Assembly: GCA_016124385.1 (NCBI GenBank)
Contig: WGNU01000005.1
Coordinates: 620,001-684,000, forward strand
DNA: 64,000 nt
Origin: Alphaproteobacteria bacterium
GTDB taxonomy: Bacteria > Pseudomonadota > Alphaproteobacteria > Micropepsales > Micropepsaceae
Direction: 5' to 3'
Shown here piece by piece: positions 24,462 through 33,254 of the stretch (within the stretch, counting starts at the first letter, position 1; each line of letters begins with the position of its first letter). The notes under the pieces are model-generated. The model was not told the DNA's origin. It saw only the letters and a program-made list of their open reading frames with translations, and did no database searches. The position numbers were made by a program, and so were the translations under genes.

Positions 24462-26285
24462 ATGTGCGGTATCGTCGGCATGATCGGTAAGGAGGACGCG
24501 AGCCCCCTCATCCTCGAAGCGCTGCGCCGCCTCGAATATCGCGGCTATGATTCCGCCGGCATCGCGACGCTCGTGGACGGCCGGATCGAGCGCCGCCGCA
24601 GCCCCGGCAAGCTCTCCAATCTCGGCCGCGTGCTGAGCGAGCGCCCGCTGCTCGGCCGTGTCAGCATCGGCCACACGCGCTGGGCGACGCACGGCGCGCC
24701 GACCGAGACGAACGCGCACCCCCACGCGTCCGACGAGGTCGCCGTCGTCCATAACGGCATCATCGAGAATTTCCGCGAGCTGCGCGAGGAGTTGATCGCC
24801 AAGGGCCATCGCTTCGACACGCAGACCGACACCGAGGTCGCGGTTCATCTGGTGACGGACTATCTGCGCGCCGGCCTTTCGCCGGCCGAGGCCGGCCATG
24901 CCGCCTTCAAGCGGCTGGAGGGCGCCTACGCGCTCGTCGTCATGTTCGCCAAGCACCCCGACACGCTCCTCGCCGCGCGCAAGGGAAGCCCGCTCGCCAT
25001 CGGCATCGGCGAGGACGAGATGTATCTGGGCTCGGATGCCTTCGCGCTCGCGCCCTTCACCAGCCGCGTCATCTATCTGGAGGAGGGCGACTGGGCGGTC
25101 GTCACGGCCAAGGGCGCGGAGATCTTCGATGCGGCCGGAAATCCCGTCACCCGCGACCTCAAGATCACCTCGGTCGGCGCGTCCCTGATCGACAAGGGCG
25201 AGCACCGCCACTTCATGAAGAAGGAGATCTTCGAGCAGCCCGAAGTCATCGCCCACACGCTCAACGCCTATGTGAACCCGGTCGAGGGCGCAGTCGCGCT
25301 GCCCGAACTGGGTTTCGATTTCGCCGCCGTCTCGAAGCTGACGATGGTCGCGTGCGGCACGGCCTATTACGCGGCCGCGATCGGGCGCTATTGGTTCGAG
25401 CGGCTGGCGCGGCTCTCCTGCGAGGCCGACATCGCGTCGGAATTCCGCTACCGCGACGCGGTGCTGCCGGAGAAGGGCCTCGCGCTCTTCGTTTCGCAGA
25501 GCGGCGAGACGGCGGACACGCTGGCCGCGCTCCGCCACTGCAAGGAGGGCGGCCAGCACATCGCCTCCATCGTCAACGTGCCGGAAAGCTCGATCGCGCG
25601 GGAAAGCGCGACCGTCTTCCCGACGCATGCGGGGCCAGAGATTGGCGTCGCCTCGACGAAGGCCTTCACCTGCCAGCTCTCGGTGCTGGCCGCGCTCGCC
25701 ATCCGCGCCGGCCGCGCGCGCGGAACGCTCACGCGCGAGGACGAGCGCCGCCACATCGAAACGCTGCTCGAAGTGCCGCGCCTCATCAACACGCTGCTGG
25801 AGGACGACGAAAAATACGCCGCCATCGCCCATGAATTGGCGAAGGCGCGCGACGTCCTCTTCATGGGGCGCGGGCTCTCCTATCCGATCGCGATGGAAGG
25901 CGCGCTGAAGCTGAAGGAAATCTCCTACATTCACGCCGAGGGATACGCCGCCGGCGAGATGAAGCACGGGCCGATCGCGCTGATCGATGAGACGGTGCCG
26001 ATCATCGTCGTCGCGCCCAGCGATGCCTTCTTCGAAAAGACCGTGTCGAACATGCAGGAGGTCATGACGCGCGGCGGCCGCGTCGTGCTGATCTCGGACA
26101 GGAAGGGCATCGACGCGGCGGGCGATGAGGCCTGGATGCGCATCGAAGTGCCGGCGATCGATCCGCTCTTCGCGCCGCTGCTCCACGCGGTGCCCGCGCA
26201 GCTCCTCGCCTATCACACGGCCGTCGTGAAGGGCACGGACGTCGATCAACCCCGCAACCTCGCGAAATCGGTGACGGTGGAGTAG
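24462..26285 (+). CDS. glmS: Glutamine-fructose-6-phosphate aminotransferase (isomerising)
   Basis: GlmS, 607 residues, making glucosamine-6-phosphate from fructose-6-phosphate and glutamine. The N-terminal Cys after Met (CGIVGMIG) is the glutaminase nucleophile and HTRWATHG is visible nearby. Two SIS isomerase domains follow, the first with SQSGETADTLAAL; the C-terminus is DQPRNLAKSVTVE, as in other GlmS. It is the last gene of the glmUS unit. No glmS ribozyme was identified in the 5-bp gap before it. A repeat begins just after its stop. Confidence 0.97.
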   Translation: MCGIVGMIGKEDASPLILEALRRLEYRGYDSAGIATLVDGRIERRRSPGKLSNLGRVLSERPLLGRVSIGHTRWATHGAPTETNAHPHASDEVAVVHNGIIENFRELREELIAKGHRFDTQTDTEVAVHLVTDYLRAGLSPAEAGHAAFKRLEGAYALVVMFAKHPDTLLAARKGSPLAIGIGEDEMYLGSDAFALAPFTSRVIYLEEGDWAVVTAKGAEIFDAAGNPVTRDLKITSVGASLIDKGEHRHFMKKEIFEQPEVIAHTLNAYVNPVEGAVALPELGFDFAAVSKLTMVACGTAYYAAAIGRYWFERLARLSCEADIASEFRYRDAVLPEKGLALFVSQSGETADTLAALRHCKEGGQHIASIVNVPESSIARESATVFPTHAGPEIGVASTKAFTCQLSVLAALAIRAGRARGTLTREDERRHIETLLEVPRLINTLLEDDEKYAAIAHELAKARDVLFMGRGLSYPIAMEGALKLKEISYIHAEGYAAGEMKHGPIALIDETVPIIVVAPSDAFFEKTVSNMQEVMTRGGRVVLISDRKGIDAAGDEAWMRIEVPAIDPLFAPLLHAVPAQLLAYHTAVVKGTDVDQPRNLAKSVTVE

Positions 26286-26300
26286 GGCGTCGCTTCCCCA

Positions 26301-26427
26301 ATTGTCATGGCCGCCTAGCCTGTCCTCCGCGAAGGCGGAGGATGGCGGCCATCCATGCTACCGCTACACGGTCATGTCCCGTCGATTGGGTGACGATGGA
26401 TGGCCGGGACAAGCCCGGCCATGACAT
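26301..26427. repeat. Dispersed double-hairpin repeat (CATGGCC...GGCCATGAC family), copy 1
   Basis: Roughly 120-bp unit after glmS. It contains a hairpin TCCTCCGC-GAAG-GCGGAGGA (26323-26342) and a second TGGCCGGG-ACAAG-CCCGGCCA (26401-26421) flanked by ATGGATGGCCGGGACAAGCC and CATGAC. The second half matches the copy after gor at 29230-29250 almost base for base. Consistent with a repetitive extragenic element; it may also work as a terminator. Confidence 0.75.
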
Positions 26428-26458
26428 GGTGCGGAAAGGGACTTGCCTCGGAGCCGCT

Positions 26459-27046
26459 TCAAAAGTCCTTGAGCCGCGCCTCCAGCCCCTGCTTCACCGC
26501 CGGCCACTCGCTGTCGATGACGCTGAAATAAACCGAATCGCGCACATAGCCGTTCGGCAGCACCATGTGCTTGCGGAAAATGCCCTCTTGAACCGCCCCC
26601 AGCCGCGCGATCGCCGCGCGCGAGCGCTCGTTCCGCGCGTCGGTCTTGTATTCGACGCGGTTGAAGCGGAGCGTCTCGAACGCGTGCCCCATGAGGAGAA
26701 GCTTGGCGGATGGGTTCACCGGCCCCGCCCACGCGTCGCGCGCATACCAGGTGAAGCCGATCTCGAGCCGTTTGTCCGGGATCGCGATATTGAGATAGCG
26801 CGTCGAGCCGACGACGCGGTCGTCGGCCTGCCGGATCACGGTGAAGGTCCGCTGGCTCACCCCGTCGCTGACCGTCAGCGTCCAGTCGAACCAGGGATCG
26901 AGATTGGCGCCCGAAAGATCGCCCGGCATGTAGCGGAAGATCGTGGGGTCGAGGTTGGCCGCCGCGCGCAAGCCGGCCCGGTGCCGCTCCTCGTGGGGCT
27001 CCAGCCGGATGAAATCATTGGCAAGGGTGACGGGCTCGACTTTCAC
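26459..27046 (-). CDS. GNAT family N-acetyltransferase (RimJ/RimL-like)
   Basis: Acetyl-CoA-dependent acetyltransferase of 195 residues in the RimJ/RimL-like GNAT branch. Key sequence: IRLEPHEERHRAGLRAAANL, then LEIGFTWYARDAWAGPVNPS and TDARNERSRAAIARLGAVQE, the last being the A-motif region that binds acetyl-CoA. The GTG start (27046) has GGAG upstream. It lies 25 bp from the divergent rpiA start, so the two 5' ends share a very short intergenic region. Substrate unknown; N-terminal amine or small molecule. Confidence 0.88.
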   Translation of the reverse strand: MKVEPVTLANDFIRLEPHEERHRAGLRAAANLDPTIFRYMPGDLSGANLDPWFDWTLTVSDGVSQRTFTVIRQADDRVVGSTRYLNIAIPDKRLEIGFTWYARDAWAGPVNPSAKLLLMGHAFETLRFNRVEYKTDARNERSRAAIARLGAVQEGIFRKHMVLPNGYVRDSVYFSVIDSEWPAVKQGLEARLKDF

Positions 27047-27071
27047 GGGGAACTCCGCTTCTTATGCGGCC

Positions 27072-27782
27072 ATGACCATCTATCCGACTGCTGACGCACG
27101 CAAGGCCGCCGCGGCCGCCCGCGCGCTCCAAGATGTCGCGGACGGCATGACGCTCGGCCTCGGCACGGGCTCGACCGCCGCTCATTTCGTGAGGGCGCTC
27201 GGCTCGCGCGTGCGCGAGGGGCTGAAGGTCCGATGCGCCGCGACATCGGAAGAGACCGCCGCGCTCGCGCTCTCGCTCGACATACCGATTTTCGAGCTCG
27301 ACGCGCTCGGCACGCTCGACCTGACCGTCGACGGCGCGGACGAGATCGACCCCGACCTTTCGCTCATCAAGGGCGGGGGCGGCGCATTGCTGCGCGAGAA
27401 GATCGTCGCTGCCGCCTCGCGCGCCGTCATCATCATCGCGGACGACAAGAAGGCCGTCGAAACGCTGGGCGCCTTTCCGCTGCCGGTCGAGATCGTGCCC
27501 TTCGCGCATCGAACGACGATGCAGCGGATCGCCGAGGCCGCCGCCATGGCGGGCTGCGCGCAGAACCTTGTGACGCTCCGCGGCGGCGATGCTCACCCCT
27601 TCGTGACGGATGGCGGCCACTACATCGCCGATTGCGATTGCGGCCGGATTCCCGATCCCGAAACGCTGGCCGCCATGCTTGCCAGCATTCCCGGCATCGT
27701 CGATCACGGACTCTTCATTGGCTTGGCATCGAAGGCCTACATAGCTGGCGAGGGCGGCGTCACCGAACAAGGGCAGGGCTAA
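27072..27782 (+). CDS. rpiA: Ribose-5-phosphate isomerase A
   Basis: Interconverts ribulose-5-P and ribose-5-P in the pentose phosphate pathway, 236 residues. Motifs: GLGTGSTAAHFV binds the phosphate, DGADEID and KGGGGALLREK hold the catalytic Asp/Glu and Lys. Length matches the family. The start at 27072 (MTIYPTADARK) is the first Met before the first helix. The stop is 2 bp before gor, so they are one transcription unit, the usual alphaproteobacterial pairing. No strong ribosome site precedes it. Confidence 0.96.
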   Translation: MTIYPTADARKAAAAARALQDVADGMTLGLGTGSTAAHFVRALGSRVREGLKVRCAATSEETAALALSLDIPIFELDALGTLDLTVDGADEIDPDLSLIKGGGGALLREKIVAAASRAVIIIADDKKAVETLGAFPLPVEIVPFAHRTTMQRIAEAAAMAGCAQNLVTLRGGDAHPFVTDGGHYIADCDCGRIPDPETLAAMLASIPGIVDHGLFIGLASKAYIAGEGGVTEQGQG

Positions 27783-27784
27783 GC

Positions 27785-29146
27785 ATGAGCGATGAGGTGG
27801 ATCTCTTCGTCATCGGCGCGGGTTCGGGCGGCGTGCGCGCGGGGCGGCTGGCGGCCGCGACGGGCGCCAAGGTCATGGTGGCGGAGGAATATCGCGCGGG
27901 CGGCACCTGCGTCATTCGCGGCTGCGTGCCCAAGAAGCTCATGGTCTATGCGAGCCGCTTCGCCGAGGAATTCGAGGACGCAGCCGGCTTTGGCTGGAGC
28001 GTGCCGGACGCGCGCTTCGATTGGGCGACGCTGATCGCCAACAAGGACAAGGAAATCGCGCGCCTCGAGGGACTCTACGCGAAGAACCTCGCCGGCGCGG
28101 GCGCCGAACTCGTGATGGACCGCGCGATCGTCAAAGATCCGCATACGGTCCATCTCGTCAAGGCGAAGCGCGACATCCCCGCGCGGACGATCCTCGTTGC
28201 GACCGGCGGCACGCCCTGGGCACCGACGCCCAAGGAATTACCGGGCGTCGAACACGTGATCTCCTCCAACGAGATCTTCCATCTGAAAGAGATGCCGAGG
28301 CGCATCGTCATCGCGGGCGGCGGCTATATCGCGATCGAGTTCGCCTGCATGCTGCGCGGCCTCGGCGCGGAGGTGACGCTCGTCTATCGCGGCGACGGCA
28401 TCCTGCGCGGGTTCGACCAGGACCTCCGCCCCCTGATGTCCGCTGAAATGGCGGCGCGCGGCATCCGCATCGTGCTCAACACGGTCTTCGAGCGCGTGGA
28501 CCTGAAGGGGACCGAACGCCACGTGCGCCTGAAGACGGGCGAGACGCTCATCGCCGATGAGGTGCTGATGGCGGTCGGCCGCGTTCCCGCGACGAAGGAT
28601 TTAGGTCTTGGGGCCGCGGGCGTCGCGCTCGACAAGAACGGCGCGGTCATGGTCGATGACTATGGCTGCACCAACGTGCCCTCGATCTGGGCGGTCGGCG
28701 ACGTGACGGACCGGCTGAACCTCACGCCCGTCGCCATTCGCGACGGCGTCGCGTTCGTCGAAACGGTTTTCCACGACCGCCCGACGGCGGTCGATCGCAT
28801 GCAGGTGCCGACCGCCGTTTTCGGGACGCCCGAGATCGGCACGGTCGGCCTCAATGAGGAAGACGCCCGCCGCGTCTGCGAGGGCGTCGACATCTATAAG
28901 GCCGAGTTCCGCCCCATGAAGGCGACGATGTCGGGCCGCCAGACGAAGATGTTCATGAAGCTCGTGGTCGAGCAGCGCACCGATCGGGTCGTCGGCTGTC
29001 ACATCCTCGGCGAGAGCGCCGCGGAAATGACGCAGATCCTCGGCATCCTCGTGAAGATGAAGGCGAGGAAGGCCGACTTCGACGCGACCGTCGCCCTTCA
29101 CCCCAGCGCCGCCGAGGAACTCGTCCTCATGCGGACGAAGTCGTAG
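27785..29146 (+). CDS. gor: Glutathione-disulfide reductase
   Basis: FAD/NADPH disulfide reductase of 453 residues. The redox cysteine pair is in GGTCVIRGCVPKK (Cys42 and Cys47); FAD binding is at FVIGAGSGGVRAGRL; the NADPH domain has GGGYIAIEFACML followed by VYRGDGILRGFD with arginines for the phosphate; the C-terminal HPSAAEE motif carries the active-site His-Glu. It restores GSH in the cytoplasm. It starts 2 bp after rpiA. Confidence 0.97.
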   Translation: MSDEVDLFVIGAGSGGVRAGRLAAATGAKVMVAEEYRAGGTCVIRGCVPKKLMVYASRFAEEFEDAAGFGWSVPDARFDWATLIANKDKEIARLEGLYAKNLAGAGAELVMDRAIVKDPHTVHLVKAKRDIPARTILVATGGTPWAPTPKELPGVEHVISSNEIFHLKEMPRRIVIAGGGYIAIEFACMLRGLGAEVTLVYRGDGILRGFDQDLRPLMSAEMAARGIRIVLNTVFERVDLKGTERHVRLKTGETLIADEVLMAVGRVPATKDLGLGAAGVALDKNGAVMVDDYGCTNVPSIWAVGDVTDRLNLTPVAIRDGVAFVETVFHDRPTAVDRMQVPTAVFGTPEIGTVGLNEEDARRVCEGVDIYKAEFRPMKATMSGRQTKMFMKLVVEQRTDRVVGCHILGESAAEMTQILGILVKMKARKADFDATVALHPSAAEELVLMRTKS

Positions 29147-29154
29147 TCAAAACT

Positions 29155-29256
29155 GTCATGGCCGGCCTCCGTGCCGGCCATCCATGCCTCCGAAACACTT
29201 GCGGCTCCAGACGACCGGATGACCATGGATGGCCGGGACATGCCCGGCCATGACGT
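29155..29256. repeat. Dispersed double-hairpin repeat (CATGGCC...GGCCATGAC family), copy 2
   Basis: About 100 bp downstream of gor. Hairpin ATGGCCGGC-CTCCGT-GCCGGCCAT (29158-29181) and hairpin TGGCCGGG-ACATG-CCCGGCCA (29230-29250). The second hairpin and its flanks match the copy after glmS except at one loop base. Same family as copy 1, in the same kind of place, downstream of a gene end. Confidence 0.75.
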
Positions 29257-29274
29257 TAGGGGAGCGATCGAGCT

Positions 29275-30213
29275 TTAAACCGCCCCGCCTTCCGCCAGCC
29301 AGCGCGCGGCGTCGCGGCCGAGGCGGGCAAGCGCCGTCTGCTCATAGAGCGCAATATCGTCGGCTGTCAGGTGGTCGCGCCATCGCCCGTTCGTTCCCTT
29401 GTGGATGAAGCTGTCCGCGCCGCCTTCCCAGAGGGCACCGCCAAGGGGCGCGACGAGCGGAGCGTTCGCCTTCATCCAGTCGAAGGTGCAATGTTCCACG
29501 ATCTGCGGCCAGCGCGCGTCATCGACCGTGATGTCGAGAAAATCGGCGATCCGCCGCATCTCGCCGGGAAGATCGCGTTTCAGATCCGCGAAGTGGACGA
29601 AGAGAAGGTTCGGCAAGTGCCGGATCGCCCACCACGAGACGACGTTCTCCCAGAGCGACCAGAAGGGCGCACCATCGCGTGCCAGCCAATCGAGGAAATA
29701 GCGGCGCGGATCGTCCGTGTGCGGCCGTTCGAGACGCGGGCCGACGAGCCCCGGCGTATCGTTGAGGGCGGCGTAGAAATCCGCGTTTCCTGCCTGATGG
29801 TGATGGAAGAGGCTCCACGCGACGTCACGTCCGTCGCGCGCGATATAGATGTATTTGGCGCGCGGCGAATAGACGAGCGCCTCGACCGGCAGATGTGTCT
29901 TCATGATGCGGCGATGCGTCTGCGCCTCGATGAGGGGCAGCTTTACCTCTTTCGGCGGCACGCGAAGGTCGAGCCAGGGCGAAATCTCGGCGATGTTGAC
30001 GGTGGGATCGCCCTGAAAGACCAGCTGGCCGACGATCTGCTGCGTCCAGGTCGTGCCGGACTTGGCATAGGTCGAAACGATGATGTCGTCGTCCCGGAAC
30101 TGGAGGTCGTTCCAGATCGTCGAGTCGAAATGGTGGCTGCGCATCTCCCGGGTTTTTGTGGGCCAGGCGGGCGCGACGGCGGCATCGGCGTGTGGGGCGA
30201 GGGTGGCGATCAT
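29275..30213 (-). CDS. Sulfotransferase domain protein
   Basis: A PAPS-dependent sulfotransferase, about 312 residues, adding sulfate to an alcohol, sugar or lipid. The 5'-PAPS loop is YAKSGTTWTQQ near residue 48; the 3'-phosphate region is YIARDGRDVAWSLFHHHQ; and the C-terminal FIHKGTNGRWRDHL is the PAPS-binding KGxxGxWRDH motif. All three indicate a cytosolic-type Sulfotransfer_1 enzyme. Start 30213 (MIATLAPHAD) is uncertain; MRSHHFD at 30144 is possible. The frame extends leftwards over aroG but that part is antisense. Substrate unknown. Confidence 0.88.
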   Translation of the reverse strand: MIATLAPHADAAVAPAWPTKTREMRSHHFDSTIWNDLQFRDDDIIVSTYAKSGTTWTQQIVGQLVFQGDPTVNIAEISPWLDLRVPPKEVKLPLIEAQTHRRIMKTHLPVEALVYSPRAKYIYIARDGRDVAWSLFHHHQAGNADFYAALNDTPGLVGPRLERPHTDDPRRYFLDWLARDGAPFWSLWENVVSWWAIRHLPNLLFVHFADLKRDLPGEMRRIADFLDITVDDARWPQIVEHCTFDWMKANAPLVAPLGGALWEGGADSFIHKGTNGRWRDHLTADDIALYEQTALARLGRDAARWLAEGGAV

Positions 30214-30390
30214 GGAAAACACCGCGATGGGAGAGGGCGTAGGCCCCCGGGAAATCGGCCGGTTCTTTAGGCCTTTCCGGACCCCAAGACTGTGACGCTT
30301 GCCACGGGGTGGGGAAAAATCACGCGCCCCTGGCAATCCGGCCATTGATTCGCTACATCCACGCCTAAGAGAACAAAGTGAGTTCGCGTG

Positions 30391-31770
30391 ATGAAGACGG
30401 CCTGGACGCCGACCAGCTGGAGGGCAAAGCCGATCCAGCAGGTCCCCGAGTACCCCGACGCCGAAAAGCTGAACGAGGCGGAGGCGCGCCTGCGCGCCTA
30501 TCCCCCGCTCGTTTTTGCGGGCGAGGCGCGTTCGCTGAAGAAGGCACTGGGCGAGGTCGCCAAGGGGAAGGCTTTCCTGCTCCAGGGCGGCGACTGTGCG
30601 GAAAGCTTCGCCGAGTTCCGCGCCGACAACATCCGCGACACGTTCCGCGTGCTGCTGCAGATGGCCGTGGTTTTGACGTTCGGCGCCGCGATGCCTGTCG
30701 TGAAGGTCGGCCGCATCGCGGGCCAGTTCGCCAAGCCGCGCTCGGCCCCGATGGAATCGCAAGGCGGCGTGGAGTTGCCCTCCTATCGCGGCGACATCGT
30801 CAATGCCATCGAGTTCAACGAGGAGGGCCGCGCGCCTGATCCGCAGCGCCTCATCCAGGCCTATACGCAGGCCGCCTCCACAGTGAACCTGCTGCGCGCG
30901 TTCGCGACGGGCGGCTATGCGGATCTGCACAATGTCCATCGTTGGACGCTGGGCTTCATCGCGGATTCGCCGGCCGGCGAGCGCTACGCCGAGATGGCGA
31001 ACCGCATCTCCGAGGCGCTCGCCTTCATGGAGGCCTGCGGCATCACGCCGGAAAGCTCGCCCCAGCTGAAGACGACCGCGTTCTATACGAGCCACGAGGC
31101 GCTGCTGCTCGGCTATGAGCAGGCGCTGACACGGATCGATTCGACAAGCGGCGACTGGTACGACACGGCCGCCCACATGCTCTGGATCGGCGACCGCACG
31201 CGCCAGCCGGACGGCGCGCATGTCGAGTTCTGTCGCGGCATCAAGAACCCGCTCGGCCTCAAATGTGGACCCTCGATCACGAACGATGATCTGATCCGCC
31301 TGATCGACATCCTCAATCCCGAGAACGAGCCGGGCCGGCTGACGCTGATCGCGCGCTTCGGGGCGGACCAGGTGGCCGAGCATCTGCCGCGCCTCATCCG
31401 CGCGGTGGAGCGCGAGGGCCGCGCGGTCATCTGGTCGTGCGATCCCATGCACGGCAACACGATCAAATCGCCCAGCGGCTATAAGACGAGGCCCTTTGAT
31501 CGCATCCTGAAGGAGGTGCAGACCTTCTTTGCGGTCCACAAGGCCGAGGGTACGCACGCCGGCGGCGTTCATTTCGAGATGACCGGACAGGACGTCACCG
31601 AATGCACGGGCGGCGCGATGGCGATCACAGACGAAGACTTGAAGAGCCGCTATCACACACATTGCGACCCGCGGCTCAACGCCAGCCAGGCGCTGGAGCT
31701 CGCCTTCTTGATCGCCGAGGGCATCAAGGCGGAGCGCAACGCGTCTGAGCGCTTTGCTGCGGCGCAATAA
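30391..31770 (+). CDS. Class II 3-deoxy-7-phosphoheptulonate synthase (DAHP synthase)
   Basis: First enzyme of the shikimate pathway, of the class II (plant/bacterial AroA-II) type, 459 residues, condensing PEP and erythrose-4-P. Motifs: [19 protein letters not shown] near residue 64, [17 protein letters not shown] and [10 protein letters not shown], which carry the metal- and substrate-binding residues. The start is GTG 30388 or ATG 30391; the latter is used. Distinct in sequence from the class I AroFGH enzymes. Divergent from the sulfotransferase. Confidence 0.95.
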   Translation: MKTAWTPTSWRAKPIQQVPEYPDAEKLNEAEARLRAYPPLVFAGEARSLKKALGEVAKGKAFLLQGGDCAESFAEFRADNIRDTFRVLLQMAVVLTFGAAMPVVKVGRIAGQFAKPRSAPMESQGGVELPSYRGDIVNAIEFNEEGRAPDPQRLIQAYTQAASTVNLLRAFATGGYADLHNVHRWTLGFIADSPAGERYAEMANRISEALAFMEACGITPESSPQLKTTAFYTSHEALLLGYEQALTRIDSTSGDWYDTAAHMLWIGDRTRQPDGAHVEFCRGIKNPLGLKCGPSITNDDLIRLIDILNPENEPGRLTLIARFGADQVAEHLPRLIRAVEREGRAVIWSCDPMHGNTIKSPSGYKTRPFDRILKEVQTFFAVHKAEGTHAGGVHFEMTGQDVTECTGGAMAITDEDLKSRYHTHCDPRLNASQALELAFLIAEGIKAERNASERFAAAQ

Positions 31771-31848
31771 AGTGTAGGATTGTCGGGCGGAAATCCGCGA
31801 CAGAAGCGGATTCGAAGAACGTTAATCGAATAGGCCTACCCTGCGTCG

Positions 31849-32256
31849 ATGTCGATTGAGCCCACCCAAGCACCCGACGGATTGCTGCTGACGCGGCCGA
31901 TTCTGCGTTGGAGCCTGTTCTTAGGCGGGCACCTGTTCTTTTTCCTGGGCGCGGCGGGGTTGTTCCTTCCGCTCTTCCCGACGACGATCTTCTGGATCCT
32001 GGCGGCCATTTGCTTCGCGCGCTCGAGCATAGCGATGCGCGACCGCATCTATGCCTCGCCCGGCGTGGGTCCGATGGTGGCCGACTTCGTCGAGCACGGC
32101 ATCCTCTCGCGCAAGGGCAAGGTGATCGCAACACTCGCGATCGCGGCAAGCGTCGCGCTCTCCGCGGTGACCGGCGCGCCAACTTTCGTGAAGATCGCCG
32201 CGATCCTCGCCTTCGCCGTCGCCTCGGCCTATCTCTGGACGCGACCGGAAGCTTAA
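31849..32256 (+). CDS. DUF454 (YbaN) family small membrane protein
   Basis: A 135-residue protein with two or three hydrophobic stretches, similar to YbaN. Family marks: GAAGLFLPLFPTTIFWILAA and CFARSSIAMRDRIYASP, then SRKGKVIATLAIAASVAL. Function of the family is unknown. It overlaps by 4 bp the convergent MDR oxidoreductase gene. ATG at 31849. Located 78 bp after the DAHP synthase, same strand. Confidence 0.9.
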   Translation: MSIEPTQAPDGLLLTRPILRWSLFLGGHLFFFLGAAGLFLPLFPTTIFWILAAICFARSSIAMRDRIYASPGVGPMVADFVEHGILSRKGKVIATLAIAASVALSAVTGAPTFVKIAAILAFAVASAYLWTRPEA

Positions 32257-33251
32257 ACGACGGCGATCAGGCGCCGCCCGAAATTCTCCGACTTGAAAAG
32301 CCCGATGAACGCCTCCGGCGCGGTCTCGATGCCGGCGCTGATGTCCTCGCGATAGGAGAGGCGCCCCGCCTGGATGTGCTCGGCGAGCGCAGCCATCGCG
32401 CCGGGGAATTGCTTGCGGTAGTCGTAGACGACAAGCCCGGCCATCGTCAGGCGATGCGTGATGAAGCGCGTGACGTTGCGGATTCCGATCGGCTTCTCGG
32501 CGTTGTATTCGGCGACCTGTCCCGAGATGACGATCCGGCCATGCGGCTTCATCGCCGCGATTGCGCGGTCGAGCATCTCACCGCCCACATTGTCGAAATA
32601 AATGTCGACGCCCTCGGGCGCGGCCGCGCGGAGCGCCTTGGAGAGATCGCCGTCGCGGTAGTTGATCGCGTGATCGAACCCGATTTCTTTCAGGTACGCG
32701 CATTTGGTGGGCGAGCCCGCGATCCCGATGACGGTGAGCCCGAGAAGCTTGGCGAGCTGCCCCGCCGTCGCGCCGACCGGCCCCGCGGCCGAAGAGACGA
32801 GGAGGACGTCGCCCGCCTTGGGTTTGCCGAGATCCAAGAGCCCGAAATAGGCCGTGAGCCCCGGAACGCCGAGCACGCCGATCGCGGCCGTGGTCGTCAC
32901 CTTGCCCGAGAAGAGCGCGGGATCGAGCGCCATCACGCCCTTGCCGTCGGTGACGAATTCCTCGCGCCAGCCGAAGCCGCCGGTGACAGTGGCATCAACG
33001 GGCAGCTTCGGGTTCTCGCTCTCGATGACGCGGCCGACGCCCGCGCTCTCGATCGTCTCGCCGAGCGGCAGCGCCGCCGCATAGGAATCGCCCGACAGCC
33101 GCGAACGCATCCCCGGATCGACCGAGAAATGCGTCACGCGAATGCGCGCGCCGCCCGTAGGCATCCGCGCGGAAGGCTCGTCCCTCAGCGCGAAATCCTC
33201 GCGCTGAGGAAGGCCCACCGGGCGGCGGGCGAGCGTCCAGCGTCGCGGCAT
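32253..33251 (-). CDS. NADP-dependent MDR oxidoreductase, copy 2 (CurA/LTB4 dehydrogenase type)
   Basis: Alkenal/one-oxidoreductase type MDR protein of 332 residues, as in YncB/CurA and leukotriene B4 dehydrogenase. GVLGVPGLTAYFGLLDLG, VSSAAGPVGATAGQLAKLLG and ITHRLTMAGLVVYDY are diagnostic. It uses NADPH to reduce an activated double bond. It is the second of two tandem paralogues (3 bp gap) and the last 4 bp overlap the DUF454 gene. No zinc ligands. Confidence 0.9.
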   Translation of the reverse strand: MPRRWTLARRPVGLPQREDFALRDEPSARMPTGGARIRVTHFSVDPGMRSRLSGDSYAAALPLGETIESAGVGRVIESENPKLPVDATVTGGFGWREEFVTDGKGVMALDPALFSGKVTTTAAIGVLGVPGLTAYFGLLDLGKPKAGDVLLVSSAAGPVGATAGQLAKLLGLTVIGIAGSPTKCAYLKEIGFDHAINYRDGDLSKALRAAAPEGVDIYFDNVGGEMLDRAIAAMKPHGRIVISGQVAEYNAEKPIGIRNVTRFITHRLTMAGLVVYDYRKQFPGAMAALAEHIQAGRLSYREDISAGIETAPEAFIGLFKSENFGRRLIAVV

Positions 33252-33254
33252 GGG

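Noticed and set aside
30214..31767. Upstream continuation of the sulfotransferase frame over the DAHP synthase gene
   Set aside because: This part is antisense to the class II DAHP synthase, whose motifs are plain; only the sulfotransferase part has family motifs.
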